From Syntrophus sp. (in: bacteria) (GTDB lineage: Bacteria; Desulfobacterota; Syntrophorhabdia; Syntrophorhabdales; Syntrophorhabdaceae): a DNA stretch of 34,950 nt. The position numbers and the translations under genes were made by a program. Numbering within the stretch: the first letter of the stretch is position 1; every line of letters begins with the position of its first letter. The notes beneath the pieces are model-generated. The model was not told the DNA's origin. It saw only the letters and a list, made by a program, of their open reading frames with translations, and did not search any database. This document shows positions 16,730 to 25,978 of the stretch, one piece after another. Location of the stretch: positions 1 through 34,950 of the forward strand of contig PNOM01000025.1 of the NCBI GenBank assembly GCA_013824835.1, given 5' to 3'.

Positions 16730-18574
16730 CTATAGATTCTCAAGCCTGCTGATTGCAAATTCCGCTGTTGAACGGATGTCCTCATCATCACTTTGAGTAA
16801 AAAGCGCAATATGCAGGAGCGCCTTTGGGTCCTCAAGACCTGCGAGTGCGTTCAGGCTGCCTATCTTTATAAGGCTGCTTTCATCCTCAAGACCTTTAAC
16901 AAAAAGGTCAAAGAGGGCATGATCCCTAAAAGCATCCAGCGCTGACAGCGCATAGTATCGTGTCCACATCCCTTTACTGCTATCCATAAAAAGATCTATT
17001 AACCGGTCCTTGAATACGGTCAATTTCTTTTCTTTGACTATTTTTAAAGCTTCGTGAGGTATCTCCTCATTCTTTAATAAGGCCCTGAGAATATCCATAT
17101 ATCTCTCATCTTCCAGAAAATTGCCGATTGCCCCTATTGCGGCCTTTCTTATTCCCTCATCGTCATCGCGAAGGAGCTTTGTGAGTAAGGGAAAATTCCT
17201 CTCCTTATCAAGAGCGCCTGCGGCAGCGAGGAACACTTTTTTATCATCTATTGTACCCTTATTGACAAAATGCTCTATAAGCGCCATGGCGTCTGTTATA
17301 TCAAGCTCTAACATGGCCTTCAATGCCTTTGCCCTTACATCAGGAAAACCTTCTTTTGCTATTTTTCCTATCTCTTTTTTCAGTTTATTCATGCCCATAA
17401 TTCCTGCCGCTGCTATTGCATCGCCCTGTATGTGGCCATCGGTATCGTGTATGGCTTCCTCAATGACATGATATCCCGCGCCGTCGACTATTGCGTTGAT
17501 GTTCCGGATGACTTCCCGCCTTACATCAACCGATGAGGAACGAAATATCTCAAGAAGCACATCCTCGTTTATTTTAATCCCCCCAATAGAGCAGGCCTTA
17601 ATTATGGGGAGGAGATATTCCTCTGCCCGTGTTCCATAGTCAGCAACCTTTTCCGCCCACACGTCCTTCAGATCAACCAGGAGCTCTAAAACCTCACTAA
17701 ACTCATCACTATCCGGATCAAGGCGGGCAATTGTATCAAGAATCGTATCGCATGTTGCCAGGGTTTTGAATTGGGCAAGGAGTTTTATCATCTGCAATGA
17801 TCTTCTGTTTTCATACCGCACACTGTTCAGGAGATGGGTAAAAAGCTCGTCACTTATCCTTTCCTTCATTCTGATGAAGATATCCTCTTCGCCCTTTTCC
17901 AGCATAAGCTGTATATAATCATAGCGTTTCTTTTCATCCCACCCCTTCAGGGTCTCAATGATTTTATCCAGTATATCCGGGTCCCTGAAGTCTATCAATG
18001 CTTCACATGCTGCCAATGAAATCTCTTCTCTCCCCTCTTTGAAGACCTCGAAAAGGGCAGGCACAGACCTTTTTCTCCCTATTTTTCCAAGACTTAAAAT
18101 GGCAGAAAAGGCGATCCAATCCTCATCTTTCATAGCACCCATAAGGGCATCTACTGCCCGATCGTCATCGAATTCACCAAGGGCCATACATGCCGCATTC
18201 CTCACGTTTTCATAGTCTCCGCCCATTTTTCTGATAAGATGAGGTATGGTATCAGGATTTTTCAGACGCATCAGCACTTCTAACCCATAGACTCTTATAT
18301 CCTCGTTATCATCATCAAGCATTGAAATCACGGACTCTATATGGAGGTTACCCATCTGATTCAGGATCTCAAGGATCATCATGCGCATGCCCGTATCCTT
18401 CTCCTGCAGCAGGGGTGTTACCGCCTCCACCACCGCCTTGTCCGGCGCAGCAAGGAGGGCCTCAAAAGCCTTCTCTCTGGTAAAAGTATCCCCATCCCTC
18501 AACGTCTTTATGAGTTGAGTCAATCTTTTCTTATTCATTGTCCCGTCTGATCCTGATCGTTCTTTTATTTTCAT
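16730..18574 (-). CDS. HEAT-repeat protein in the chemotaxis operon
   Basis: A 614-residue, almost entirely alpha-helical protein made of tandem HEAT/PBS-type repeats. Recurring units read like D-D-D-E-x-I-R..A-x-x-A-L..G, for example around residues 50-215 and 390-500. No enzymatic motif or membrane segment is visible, so it is probably a cytoplasmic scaffold or protein-binding adaptor. It overlaps cheB by four bases and precedes cheR by 12 bases, so its stoichiometry is tied to adaptation enzymes. Two starts are possible: ATG 18574 (overlapping cheB, used here) or the methionine 12 codons later. A role in chemotaxis is inferred from position only. Confidence 0.85.
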   Translation of the reverse strand: MKIKERSGSDGTMNKKRLTQLIKTLRDGDTFTREKAFEALLAAPDKAVVEAVTPLLQEKDTGMRMMILEILNQMGNLHIESVISMLDDDNEDIRVYGLEVLMRLKNPDTIPHLIRKMGGDYENVRNAACMALGEFDDDRAVDALMGAMKDEDWIAFSAILSLGKIGRKRSVPALFEVFKEGREEISLAACEALIDFRDPDILDKIIETLKGWDEKKRYDYIQLMLEKGEEDIFIRMKERISDELFTHLLNSVRYENRRSLQMIKLLAQFKTLATCDTILDTIARLDPDSDEFSEVLELLVDLKDVWAEKVADYGTRAEEYLLPIIKACSIGGIKINEDVLLEIFRSSSVDVRREVIRNINAIVDGAGYHVIEEAIHDTDGHIQGDAIAAAGIMGMNKLKKEIGKIAKEGFPDVRAKALKAMLELDITDAMALIEHFVNKGTIDDKKVFLAAAGALDKERNFPLLTKLLRDDDEGIRKAAIGAIGNFLEDERYMDILRALLKNEEIPHEALKIVKEKKLTVFKDRLIDLFMDSSKGMWTRYYALSALDAFRDHALFDLFVKGLEDESSLIKIGSLNALAGLEDPKALLHIALFTQSDDEDIRSTAEFAISRLENL

Positions 18575-19599
18575 AGCACCCTGATAATCTCCTCGGATAT
18601 TTTATCTATAGGTAATACCAGATCAGCCAGCTTTGCATTCACTACAGCTCTCGGCATGCCGTACACAACACATGTTTCCTCATTTTGAGCTATGATAAAC
18701 CCGTTTTTTTTCTTCATTTCCGTCATTCCTGCCAGTCCGTCGTTTCCCATGCCGGTCAGTATAACACCTAAAGACCTTGATTCATAGGTATTCGCGGTAG
18801 ACTGCATAAGGAGATCGACTGAGGGGCGGTAAACATACTTGGCATCCTTCACAAACTCAATAATAACCTCCCTGCCCTTTCTTTTCAATTCCACGTGAGT
18901 ATCGCCAGGGGCTATCAATGCAACACCCGGTTTAAGGGGCTCTCTGTCCTCTGCCTCCCTGACTTCTATCTGAGACATACTGTTAAGTCTCTGGGAAAAG
19001 GACTGGGTGAAAAGCTTGGGCATATGTTGGGCGATCACCACAGGGACAGGAAAACCTGCAGGAAGAGAGGAAAGGATGTGCTGCAGGGCAGGCGGTCCGC
19101 CCGTTGATGCCCCTATGGAAAGTATCTCATGCCTAACCTTTTTACCGGAAATGATCGCAATCGGCTTCCTGATAGACTCCAGTCTTTTCATCAGGAACCT
19201 GACCTTCATGGTGGCAACACTTTTTACTTTGGAGAGCAACTCACTCTCCCGATTCAATATGTTAATAGAAACATTGGCAAAATCCTTTGTAATAAAGTCG
19301 CATGCCCCGAGATTTAATGCCTCCATGGTGATATCGGCCCCCTCTTTAGTGAGGGAGCTGAACATAATGACCGGAAGGGGGTGCTTTGCCATAATCTGTT
19401 TCAGGGCTTCAATACCGTTCATTACCGGCATTTCTATATCCAGAGTAACTACATCAGGCTTCAGGGTTTCTATCTTCTCCAATGCCTCCAGCCCGTTTGA
19501 TGCAGTTCCAACAACCTGTATTGCGCTGTCCTTTTCCATCATCCTTGAAAGGGTGCGCCGCATGAACGCAGAATCATCAACTACAAGAACTTTAATCAT
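18571..19599 (-). CDS. cheB: Chemotaxis response regulator protein-glutamate methylesterase CheB
   Basis: A receiver domain (D9, D10, phosphoacceptor D54, K105) is fused to the CheB methylesterase domain, 342 residues in total. The catalytic residues align with the known enzyme as S165 (GASTGGP), H192 (AQHMP) and D287 (GMGNDG). It removes methyl groups from receptors and opposes CheR. The start overlaps the HDOD gene by 8 bases and the end overlaps the HEAT-repeat gene by 4 bases. Confidence 0.95.
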   Translation of the reverse strand: MIKVLVVDDSAFMRRTLSRMMEKDSAIQVVGTASNGLEALEKIETLKPDVVTLDIEMPVMNGIEALKQIMAKHPLPVIMFSSLTKEGADITMEALNLGACDFITKDFANVSINILNRESELLSKVKSVATMKVRFLMKRLESIRKPIAIISGKKVRHEILSIGASTGGPPALQHILSSLPAGFPVPVVIAQHMPKLFTQSFSQRLNSMSQIEVREAEDREPLKPGVALIAPGDTHVELKRKGREVIIEFVKDAKYVYRPSVDLLMQSTANTYESRSLGVILTGMGNDGLAGMTEMKKKNGFIIAQNEETCVVYGMPRAVVNAKLADLVLPIDKISEEIIRVL

Positions 19600-20533
19600 C
19601 AGTCTCCTCTATAATACCTTCTGTGTAACCCTTCACTTCCCTTAAAAGACCATATATATGCTCAAAAAAACTGACTTCTTCCCCAGAAGAAAAGGATTTA
19701 CCAAGGGCATTTATCGACCCCATAAATGACCTGTGCCTGCTCATAAAATCATTAAAACTGTTCAGGTCATCCTTGAAGTTGATACTCCTTGTGAACATAT
19801 TACCCATATGGGTAATCATCACATTATCCTTGTTCTCTTTGGCTCCTTCAGGGGCATGATGGAATCTTACACCATCCGTGATTGCCTTGGGTATGCTCCA
19901 GAGATCGAGAAGGGCTGCGCCGATAAACCCATGATCAACAGAGAACACCTCCCGCTCTGCTTCAATCCTTGACATCTTTTCCCGGGATATCAAAGACTGT
20001 ATTGCCTGCCATTCATTCCGAAAATAACGGTATATGACAATAACACCGATATCATGCATGATACCGCTTATATACACCTCATTCTGGTTGCCGATACGGG
20101 TCCTCAAGCTGATCGCCTTTGACAGCACACCGCATGCTATCGAATGCTTGATGAATTCATTTCGGTTAAAGGACTTTTCATCTCCCTTTGCCATGGCGAT
20201 AAAAGGCATGTGGAGGATTATATTTGAGAGATGCTGATACCCTATTACCGCTATCGCGTGCTCCAGGGTCACTATCTTCTTGAAGGCGCCTGTACCGAAG
20301 TAGGCTGTATTTGCAATCCGTACTACTTCTCCCACCATAGAGGGATCCATGTGTTTTGCAAGATCTGACGCAGAACTCCTTGGATCATCAATAATACTGA
20401 TGATTTCCCCTACTATATCGGGAAACGTAGGGAGCATATCTATTCTCTTCAATGTATTCAGGATGTAGTCGTTTACCATAAATGGCTCTTGTATATTATC
20501 GGAATAGAGAAGACAAACTTTAACCTCTGCCAT
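19592..20533 (-). CDS. HDOD-domain signalling protein
   Basis: A 313-residue protein with an HDOD domain from about residue 28 (LKRIDMLPTFPDIVGEI) to about 230. It keeps parts of the HD-like fold (HDIGVIVIYRYF, VDHGFIGAALLDLWSIP, RFHHAPEG) but not a clear, complete metal-binding HD phosphohydrolase site. HDOD proteins are common in motility and stress operons and act as regulators without known enzymatic activity. The ATG at 20533 lies 14 bases inside fliA. An alternative ATG 18 codons later would leave the domain intact. Confidence 0.85.
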   Translation of the reverse strand: MAEVKVCLLYSDNIQEPFMVNDYILNTLKRIDMLPTFPDIVGEIISIIDDPRSSASDLAKHMDPSMVGEVVRIANTAYFGTGAFKKIVTLEHAIAVIGYQHLSNIILHMPFIAMAKGDEKSFNRNEFIKHSIACGVLSKAISLRTRIGNQNEVYISGIMHDIGVIVIYRYFRNEWQAIQSLISREKMSRIEAEREVFSVDHGFIGAALLDLWSIPKAITDGVRFHHAPEGAKENKDNVMITHMGNMFTRSINFKDDLNSFNDFMSRHRSFMGSINALGKSFSSGEEVSFFEHIYGLLREVKGYTEGIIEETDD

Positions 20534-21257
20534 ATTTCTTCATAGATGATCTCAGATTTATTACGGCCTGAGAATGGATCTGGCATACCCGTGCCTCGGT
20601 GATCCCAAGGGTCTTTGCAATCTCCTTCATGTTCATATCCTCATGATAGTACAAGGTCAATACAAGTTTTTGTCTTTCAGGAATCCTTTCCAGTTCATTC
20701 GCAAGGATAGCTTCCATCTCGGAAAACTCGGCATACTGTTCAGGATCATCACTCTCATCAACGATATAGCGGATAATTCTGTCCTTGTCTTCCCCGGATG
20801 TCTCACTCAGATCTTCAATGCTTACTATAGAAAGATTACCATAATCCTTTAAGAGGGTAAGATACTCTTCAAGGTCCATATTAAGTTCTTCAGCAATCTC
20901 TTCCTCCTGTGGGTACCGGCCCAGTTTATTCTCAAGTTTTCGTACTACCTCGCCTATTCTTTTTGCTTTTGATCGCGCGCTTCTGGGAAACCAGTCCTTC
21001 GATCGCAGTTCATCTATCATGGCGCCCCTGATTCTCATATAGGCAAAGGTGTTCAGCTTGATACCCCTGCTGACATCATACTTTTCCATGGCCTCAAGAA
21101 GTCCTATGATGCCGGCAGACATAAGATCTTCTATTAAGTGCTCGTCCTCAAAACCCCTGCACACCTTATAGGCAAGATGTTTTATAATGGGTATAAACTC
21201 ATCAATGATACGTTCCCGTTCATCTTCTTTCGATTTGGCATATGCGTTCTTATACAT
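20520..21257 (-). CDS. fliA: Flagellar sigma factor sigma-28
   Basis: A 245-residue sigma-70 family factor of the FliA/WhiG class. Region 2 is seen at about residues 40-82 (DLMSAGIIGLLEAMEKYD...FAYMRIRGAMIDELR), region 3 near 100-150, and a region 4 helix-turn-helix near 207-235 (MKEIAKTLGITEARVCQIHSQAV). It should direct late flagellar and chemotaxis promoters, with FlgM as anti-sigma factor (not in this window). It lies 3 bases after flhG, the standard neighbour. Confidence 0.94.
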   Translation of the reverse strand: MYKNAYAKSKEDERERIIDEFIPIIKHLAYKVCRGFEDEHLIEDLMSAGIIGLLEAMEKYDVSRGIKLNTFAYMRIRGAMIDELRSKDWFPRSARSKAKRIGEVVRKLENKLGRYPQEEEIAEELNMDLEEYLTLLKDYGNLSIVSIEDLSETSGEDKDRIIRYIVDESDDPEQYAEFSEMEAILANELERIPERQKLVLTLYYHEDMNMKEIAKTLGITEARVCQIHSQAVINLRSSMKKYGRG

Positions 21258-21260
21258 GGC

Positions 21261-22004
21261 TCAGGATACCAGCCTTTCACATATTTTTTGAAGGGCCTTT
21301 GCGGCAGGCGCTTCAGGAGACCGTTCGACCCAGAGTTTCTGCTTTCTCGTGGCTGCATTAACCTGTGCATCTGCAGGAATAAAACCGAAGAAATTGAGGT
21401 ACACATCCAGAAAACGGTCTGTCACAAGAAGAATGTTCTTGTATATGTCCAGGGCCTCCTGTTCATCTTTCACCATATTTATTAATATATTAAAATCCTT
21501 CCTCCCCGTCCTCTTATGGAGAACCTTTATTACCGCATAGGAATCGGTAATGCTTGCAGGATCAGGGGTTACTATAATAAAGATATCCTGGCTGATTGCG
21601 TTAAAATAGACTACATTCGATGATATGCCCGCAGAGGTATCCACAAAAAGAAAATCATGCTCGGGAAGTTCCTGAAAGGAAGAAAAGAGGATATTCCTCT
21701 CTTCCATGGAGAGATTGGAGAGCTCAGCGACCCCGGATGTGGCAGGTATAACCCGTATCCCGCATGGTCCTTCAACCACTATTTCACCTATACGCTTCTT
21801 TCCCTCGATCAGGTCCTTTATATTGTATTTTGGGAACATACCAAACATAATGTCAATATTTCCAAGGGATAAATCGGCGTCGAGAATGTAGGTCAATTTG
21901 TTCATAGTCCCGAGTATATAGGCCATATTAGAAACTATTGAGGACTTGCCGACCCCCCCTTTTCCGCTCGTTATTGTAATAGTCCGCTTTTTCTTCTGTT
22001 CCAT
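21261..22004 (-). CDS. flhG: Flagellar number/placement ATPase FlhG (MinD-like)
   Basis: A MinD/ParA-type ATPase of 247 residues that regulates flagellar number and position, normally by stimulating the FlhF GTPase. The deviant Walker A motif SGKGGVGKS is at 13-21, followed by LDADLSLGNID and the Walker B/switch block FLFVDTSAGI. Its own ribosome-binding site (GAGGA, 6 bases upstream of the ATG) supports this start. The protein begins only 12 residues before the P-loop and so lacks the N-terminal DQAxxLR-type helix that activates FlhF in other species. flhF is not upstream, where it is usual. Confidence 0.9.
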   Translation of the reverse strand: MEQKKKRTITITSGKGGVGKSSIVSNMAYILGTMNKLTYILDADLSLGNIDIMFGMFPKYNIKDLIEGKKRIGEIVVEGPCGIRVIPATSGVAELSNLSMEERNILFSSFQELPEHDFLFVDTSAGISSNVVYFNAISQDIFIIVTPDPASITDSYAVIKVLHKRTGRKDFNILINMVKDEQEALDIYKNILLVTDRFLDVYLNFFGFIPADAQVNAATRKQKLWVERSPEAPAAKALQKICERLVS

Positions 22005-22090
22005 GAATTATCCTCGATTAGTTTTTTATAGAGCCTGTCGCTGTTTTGCATGATGAGATCCTTATCAAAGACACAGGTTTTAGTTCTCAT
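21971..22090 (-). CDS. Small ORF between flhA and flhG, 39 residues
   Basis: The frame opens at ATG 22090, overlapping the flhA stop region, and ends at 21971-21973 inside flhG in another reading frame. A second in-frame ATG at 22051 has an excellent ribosome-binding site (AAGGAT, about 7 bases upstream). From it the peptide begins MQNSDRLYKKLIEDNS, a short amphipathic helix similar in character to the FlhF-activating N-terminus of FlhG proteins. It may be a detached FlhG N-terminus after a frameshift, a coupling leader, or chance. I do not recognise it as a known protein. Confidence 0.35.
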   Translation of the reverse strand: MRTKTCVFDKDLIMQNSDRLYKKLIEDNSWNRRKSGLLQ

Positions 22091-24140
22091 TAATCCTTAT
22101 AACCCCAAAAGACTGTATTTTTATCTGAGGGGGAATCTCATTATGGGAAATAACCGCAACCCCCTTAATATATCTTTCAAGAAATTTGCGGAGTCTCCCT
22201 CTCAGCACCGGATGAACAAGTACGATAGGCTGCAGGTTCTGGAGCATGGCCCTCTTTGCCTCGTTGCCTATCTTTTCAATCAGGTACTGGCTGAATACAA
22301 GATCAAGGGCAAGGAAGGTGCCCTGATCAGAGGTCTGGAGGCTGCCGATCAGTTTCTCTTCAAGGGGCTTTTCCAGGATCATAATATTGAGCACCCCGTC
22401 TGACAGGTAAGGCTTAAGAATGCTCCTCGCCATACGCTGTCTCACGTATTCTGTAATAACCTCGGGGTCCCTTGCATTTACGGATGCATCGGCAATAGCC
22501 TCAAGGATTGTAACAAGATCCCGTATAGAAACCTGCTCCCTCAGGAGGCTCTGGAGCACCTTCTGTATTACCCCCATGTTCACCTGTGCCTGGGCAAGCT
22601 CTTCAATCACCTTCTGGTGAGTTGACGCGATAGTATCAACAAGTTTCTGCGTCTCCTGCCTTGTAATAAACTCATGGGCATTATTTCTCACTACCTCTGT
22701 TAAATGGGTTGCAATCACCGTCGAGTGATCTACTACGGTAAATCCCTCTGCAATACATCTATCCCTATTCTTCTCGTGTATCCAGTACGCATCGAGATTG
22801 AATACAGGCTCTTTGGTCGGGATACCTTCCAGGGCGTTTTGCGCCTCCTCAGGCCCCATAGCCAGTATATAACCGGCCATCATATCCCCCCTGCCCATCT
22901 CAATCCCTTTAAGAAGGATAAGGTACTCACCGGCTTTAAGCTGAAGGTTATCCCTCAGTTTCATAGGCGGCACCACAACACCAAGCTCAAAGGCCATCTG
23001 TTTCCGTATCGCCCTTATTTTATCAAGAAGTTCACCAGACTGCTCCGCATCCACAATGGGGATAAGCCCATAGCCAATCTCTACCTCAAGTGTTTCAAGG
23101 GGCTGAATAAGTTCAGCCTTCTCTTTGTCCTCACGGGGAATATCCGGGAGGTTTACTATCTCTTCTTCTTTCCCGGCTTTGTTCATAAAGTAGCTGCCTC
23201 CGAAGACAACAGATGAGAGTATAAGAAAGGGGGTAAGAGGGATCCCGGGCACCATTCCGATTGCCAATATAACAATTGAAGCAAGGATCATGGCCTTTGA
23301 GTTGGTAAACAACTGCGCTACCACATCGGTTCCAAGATTTGATTCACTCGCTGCCCTGGTAACAATAATACCTGCGGCTGTTGATGTCAGGAGGGCCGGT
23401 ATCTGGCTTACCAGGCCATCACCGATGGTGAGCAGGGCATATACGGTAAGGGCATCGGTCACACCCATATTCTTTTGAACAACCCCTATAATGAGGCCTC
23501 CGATGATGTTCACAAATATGATGATAATCCCGGCAATGGCATCGCCCCTTACAAATTTGCTCGCACCATCCATCGCCCCATAGAAGTCGGCCTCACGTTC
23601 CACCCTTTCTCTTCTATATTTCGCCCCTGCGTCATCAATAAGGCCCGCATTCAGGTCCGCATCAATACTCATCTGCTTGCCCGGCATTGCATCGAGGGTA
23701 AATCTTGCCGCCACTTCAGCCACCCTTCCTGCACCCTTTGTGATAACCACAAAGTTTATTATCATAAGTATGAGGAAGACTACTGCTCCCACCACGTAAT
23801 TGCCGCCTATAATGAAATTGCCGAAGCCCTTTATGATCTGACCGGCAGCCTCAGCCCCCTCATCGCCATGGACAAGGATCAGTCTTGTAGTTGCGATATT
23901 GAGAGACAGGCGGAAGAGGGTTACTATGAGCAGGACCGAAGGAAAAACCGAAAAATCAAGGGGCTTGCTTATATACATGGAGATGAACAATATAAGGAGG
24001 GATAGAGAAATACTTATGGTGAGGAATATATCCATAAAGAAACTGTTCAGAGGGATAATCATTATGAGTATGACAAAAACAACACTTAACGCAACGAGGA
24101 GGTCGCTTTTATTCTTCAAACCGGAGGCGAAATTACCCAT
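22080..24140 (-). CDS. flhA: Flagellar export gate protein FlhA
   Basis: A 686-residue component of the flagellar type III export gate. The N-terminal third holds about eight membrane segments (from VALSVVFVILIMIIPLNSFFMDIFLT on) and the conserved FHIPEP-family cytoplasmic loop, with GRVAEVAARFTLDAMPGKQM and DAGAKYRRERVEREADFYGAMDGA. The cytoplasmic domain that binds chaperone-substrate complexes extends from about residue 345 to the end. Length is typical. Its ATG overlaps the flhB stop codon as TAATG. Confidence 0.96.
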   Translation of the reverse strand: MGNFASGLKNKSDLLVALSVVFVILIMIIPLNSFFMDIFLTISISLSLLILFISMYISKPLDFSVFPSVLLIVTLFRLSLNIATTRLILVHGDEGAEAAGQIIKGFGNFIIGGNYVVGAVVFLILMIINFVVITKGAGRVAEVAARFTLDAMPGKQMSIDADLNAGLIDDAGAKYRRERVEREADFYGAMDGASKFVRGDAIAGIIIIFVNIIGGLIIGVVQKNMGVTDALTVYALLTIGDGLVSQIPALLTSTAAGIIVTRAASESNLGTDVVAQLFTNSKAMILASIVILAIGMVPGIPLTPFLILSSVVFGGSYFMNKAGKEEEIVNLPDIPREDKEKAELIQPLETLEVEIGYGLIPIVDAEQSGELLDKIRAIRKQMAFELGVVVPPMKLRDNLQLKAGEYLILLKGIEMGRGDMMAGYILAMGPEEAQNALEGIPTKEPVFNLDAYWIHEKNRDRCIAEGFTVVDHSTVIATHLTEVVRNNAHEFITRQETQKLVDTIASTHQKVIEELAQAQVNMGVIQKVLQSLLREQVSIRDLVTILEAIADASVNARDPEVITEYVRQRMARSILKPYLSDGVLNIMILEKPLEEKLIGSLQTSDQGTFLALDLVFSQYLIEKIGNEAKRAMLQNLQPIVLVHPVLRGRLRKFLERYIKGVAVISHNEIPPQIKIQSFGVIRINEN

Positions 24141-25204
24141 TATAACGTTATCCCCCTTCTCCGCTTAAAGACCTGGGCGAGCAGTTCAGCGACCACCAGA
24201 TAGAATTTCTCCGGTACAAAATCACCAACCCTTACAGAATAGAAAAGGGCCCGGGCAAGGGGCTTATTTTCCATTATGGGAATTGTGTGCGTACGCGCCA
24301 TCTCTTTGATCTTTTCCGCAACAAAACCAGCGCCTTTTGCCACAATCTTCGGGGCAGGCATATCCCCTGCCTGATACTTCAACGCCACTGCAAAGGTTGT
24401 CGGATTTGTTACAATCACATCAGCAGTCTTTACATCATCCATCATCCTTCTTCTCGACATCTCCCTCTGGAGACTCCGTATCCTTGATTTGATCTGGGGA
24501 TTACCCTCTCTCTCCTTGCCCTCTTCCTTCACCTCCTGGAAGGTCATCATCAGGTCTTTTTTGTGCTGCCATTTCTGATAAAGGAAATCGAGACCTGCAA
24601 TAAATAGAAAAAAGATGCCTATCTTCAGTGTCAGGGTAAAACACGTCCCGGCAAGATATTCGATAATCAATCGCGGATCCTTGTGGGGCAGAGAAAGTAT
24701 CTCAGGAAGCTCCTTTTTCACAAGGGAATATGCAATGTAGACAAGAAGCATTACTTTTACCAGGGCCTTCGCAATTTCTACCAACGATTTCTTGGATACA
24801 AGATTCTTAATCCCTGCTAAAGGATTCAGTTTGTCCAGCTTAAGGGTCAAGGCCTCAAAGCTCCACATAAAACCCGTCTGCAGAACACCACTGAAGATTG
24901 CGAGCGCACAGAGAAGGGCAAAAAACGGGATCACGATCATCATCCACCTGTATGCGCCGAAGGAGAGGATTGAATATATATTGGACATATTGACATCAAG
25001 GTTTATATTCTTCACATATGCCGTATAGACCTTAAACATCTCGTAAAAACCGTGGGAAATAGAGAAATAGAGAAAGATGGAGGAAAAAAGAATAAATAAA
25101 CATGAAGGCAGTTCTTTTGACTGAGCAACCTGCCCTTTTTTTCTTGAATCTTCGAGCCTCTTTTCAGTCGGCTGTTCGGTCTTTTCCTGAAAGTTATCTG
25201 CCAT
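24140..25204 (-). CDS. flhB: Flagellar export switch protein FlhB with variant NPTT site
   Basis: A 354-residue protein with four membrane segments in residues 33-205 and a cytoplasmic domain that switches export from rod/hook to filament substrates. The N-terminus has the usual EKTEQPTEKRLEDSRKKGQVAQSKE. The autocleavage motif, normally NPTH, reads NPTT at residues 267-270. The rest of the region (FAVALKY) is conserved and the reading frame is intact. It lies 3 bases after fliR and overlaps flhA by 1 base. Confidence 0.95.
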   Translation of the reverse strand: MADNFQEKTEQPTEKRLEDSRKKGQVAQSKELPSCLFILFSSIFLYFSISHGFYEMFKVYTAYVKNINLDVNMSNIYSILSFGAYRWMMIVIPFFALLCALAIFSGVLQTGFMWSFEALTLKLDKLNPLAGIKNLVSKKSLVEIAKALVKVMLLVYIAYSLVKKELPEILSLPHKDPRLIIEYLAGTCFTLTLKIGIFFLFIAGLDFLYQKWQHKKDLMMTFQEVKEEGKEREGNPQIKSRIRSLQREMSRRRMMDDVKTADVIVTNPTTFAVALKYQAGDMPAPKIVAKGAGFVAEKIKEMARTHTIPIMENKPLARALFYSVRVGDFVPEKFYLVVAELLAQVFKRRRGITL

Positions 25205-25207
25205 AGC

Positions 25208-25978
25208 CTACACCATAAACCTGATGATCTTCAGGAATTCCACATCAACACCCTTGAACATGCCGGCAATTACGGGGACCAGAATACTCAGTGAAAGGGT
25301 GAGCATGGAGATTGTAACCATAATTTTTAAGGGCATACCTTCAACAAATACGTTTATCTGGGGAATCATCCGTGAAAGTATACCGATAGACAGCTCTATG
25401 AGAAAGAGCGTAATAATAAGCGGCGCCCCTATCTTCAGCCCCACGGAAAAGACTTTACCGGTCATGTGTATCAAGTGATCAAGGAGGGGTCCCTTGAGGG
25501 ATGCCCCACCGATAGGCAGCTCCCTGAAGCTCATGAATACACCTTTAATGATTGAGTGATGGACGTCTACGGCAAAAAAGATCATGAGGGCAAGTATGTT
25601 CATAATCTGAGTCAGCTCGGAAACCTGGGTATTCGTGTAAGGGTCCATGAACCGCGCAAACCCGAAGCCTGCCTGTAGGGCAACCATTTCACCTGCCATA
25701 TGAACGGTTGCAAAGAGGATTCTTACGAAAAACCCTATGGTGATCCCTATGAATACCTCCTTCATAACAAGAAGGGCCATAAAATACGGATCACTGAAGG
25801 TGATATTGCCCATATTCACAAAATCAACCATGAGAAAGGCCATGAGAATCGACAGGCCCGCCTTGTATGTGATTGATATAGATCGTGCCGAGAAGAGAGG
25901 GAGAAGCCACATGACAGACGCAACCCGAAAAAAGATCAGTATAAATTTTTGTCCTGTGACGCCCAAGTCTTCCAGCAT
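25208..25978 (-). CDS. fliR: Flagellar export gate protein FliR
   Basis: A 256-residue integral membrane protein of the FliPQR export channel with about six hydrophobic segments. It contains family features such as FFRVASVMWLLPLFS near the N-terminus and AGFGFARFMDPYTNTQ at mid-protein. Length is normal. It begins directly adjacent to the fliQ stop codon, without a gap. Confidence 0.94.
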   Translation of the reverse strand: MLEDLGVTGQKFILIFFRVASVMWLLPLFSARSISITYKAGLSILMAFLMVDFVNMGNITFSDPYFMALLVMKEVFIGITIGFFVRILFATVHMAGEMVALQAGFGFARFMDPYTNTQVSELTQIMNILALMIFFAVDVHHSIIKGVFMSFRELPIGGASLKGPLLDHLIHMTGKVFSVGLKIGAPLIITLFLIELSIGILSRMIPQINVFVEGMPLKIMVTISMLTLSLSILVPVIAGMFKGVDVEFLKIIRFMV

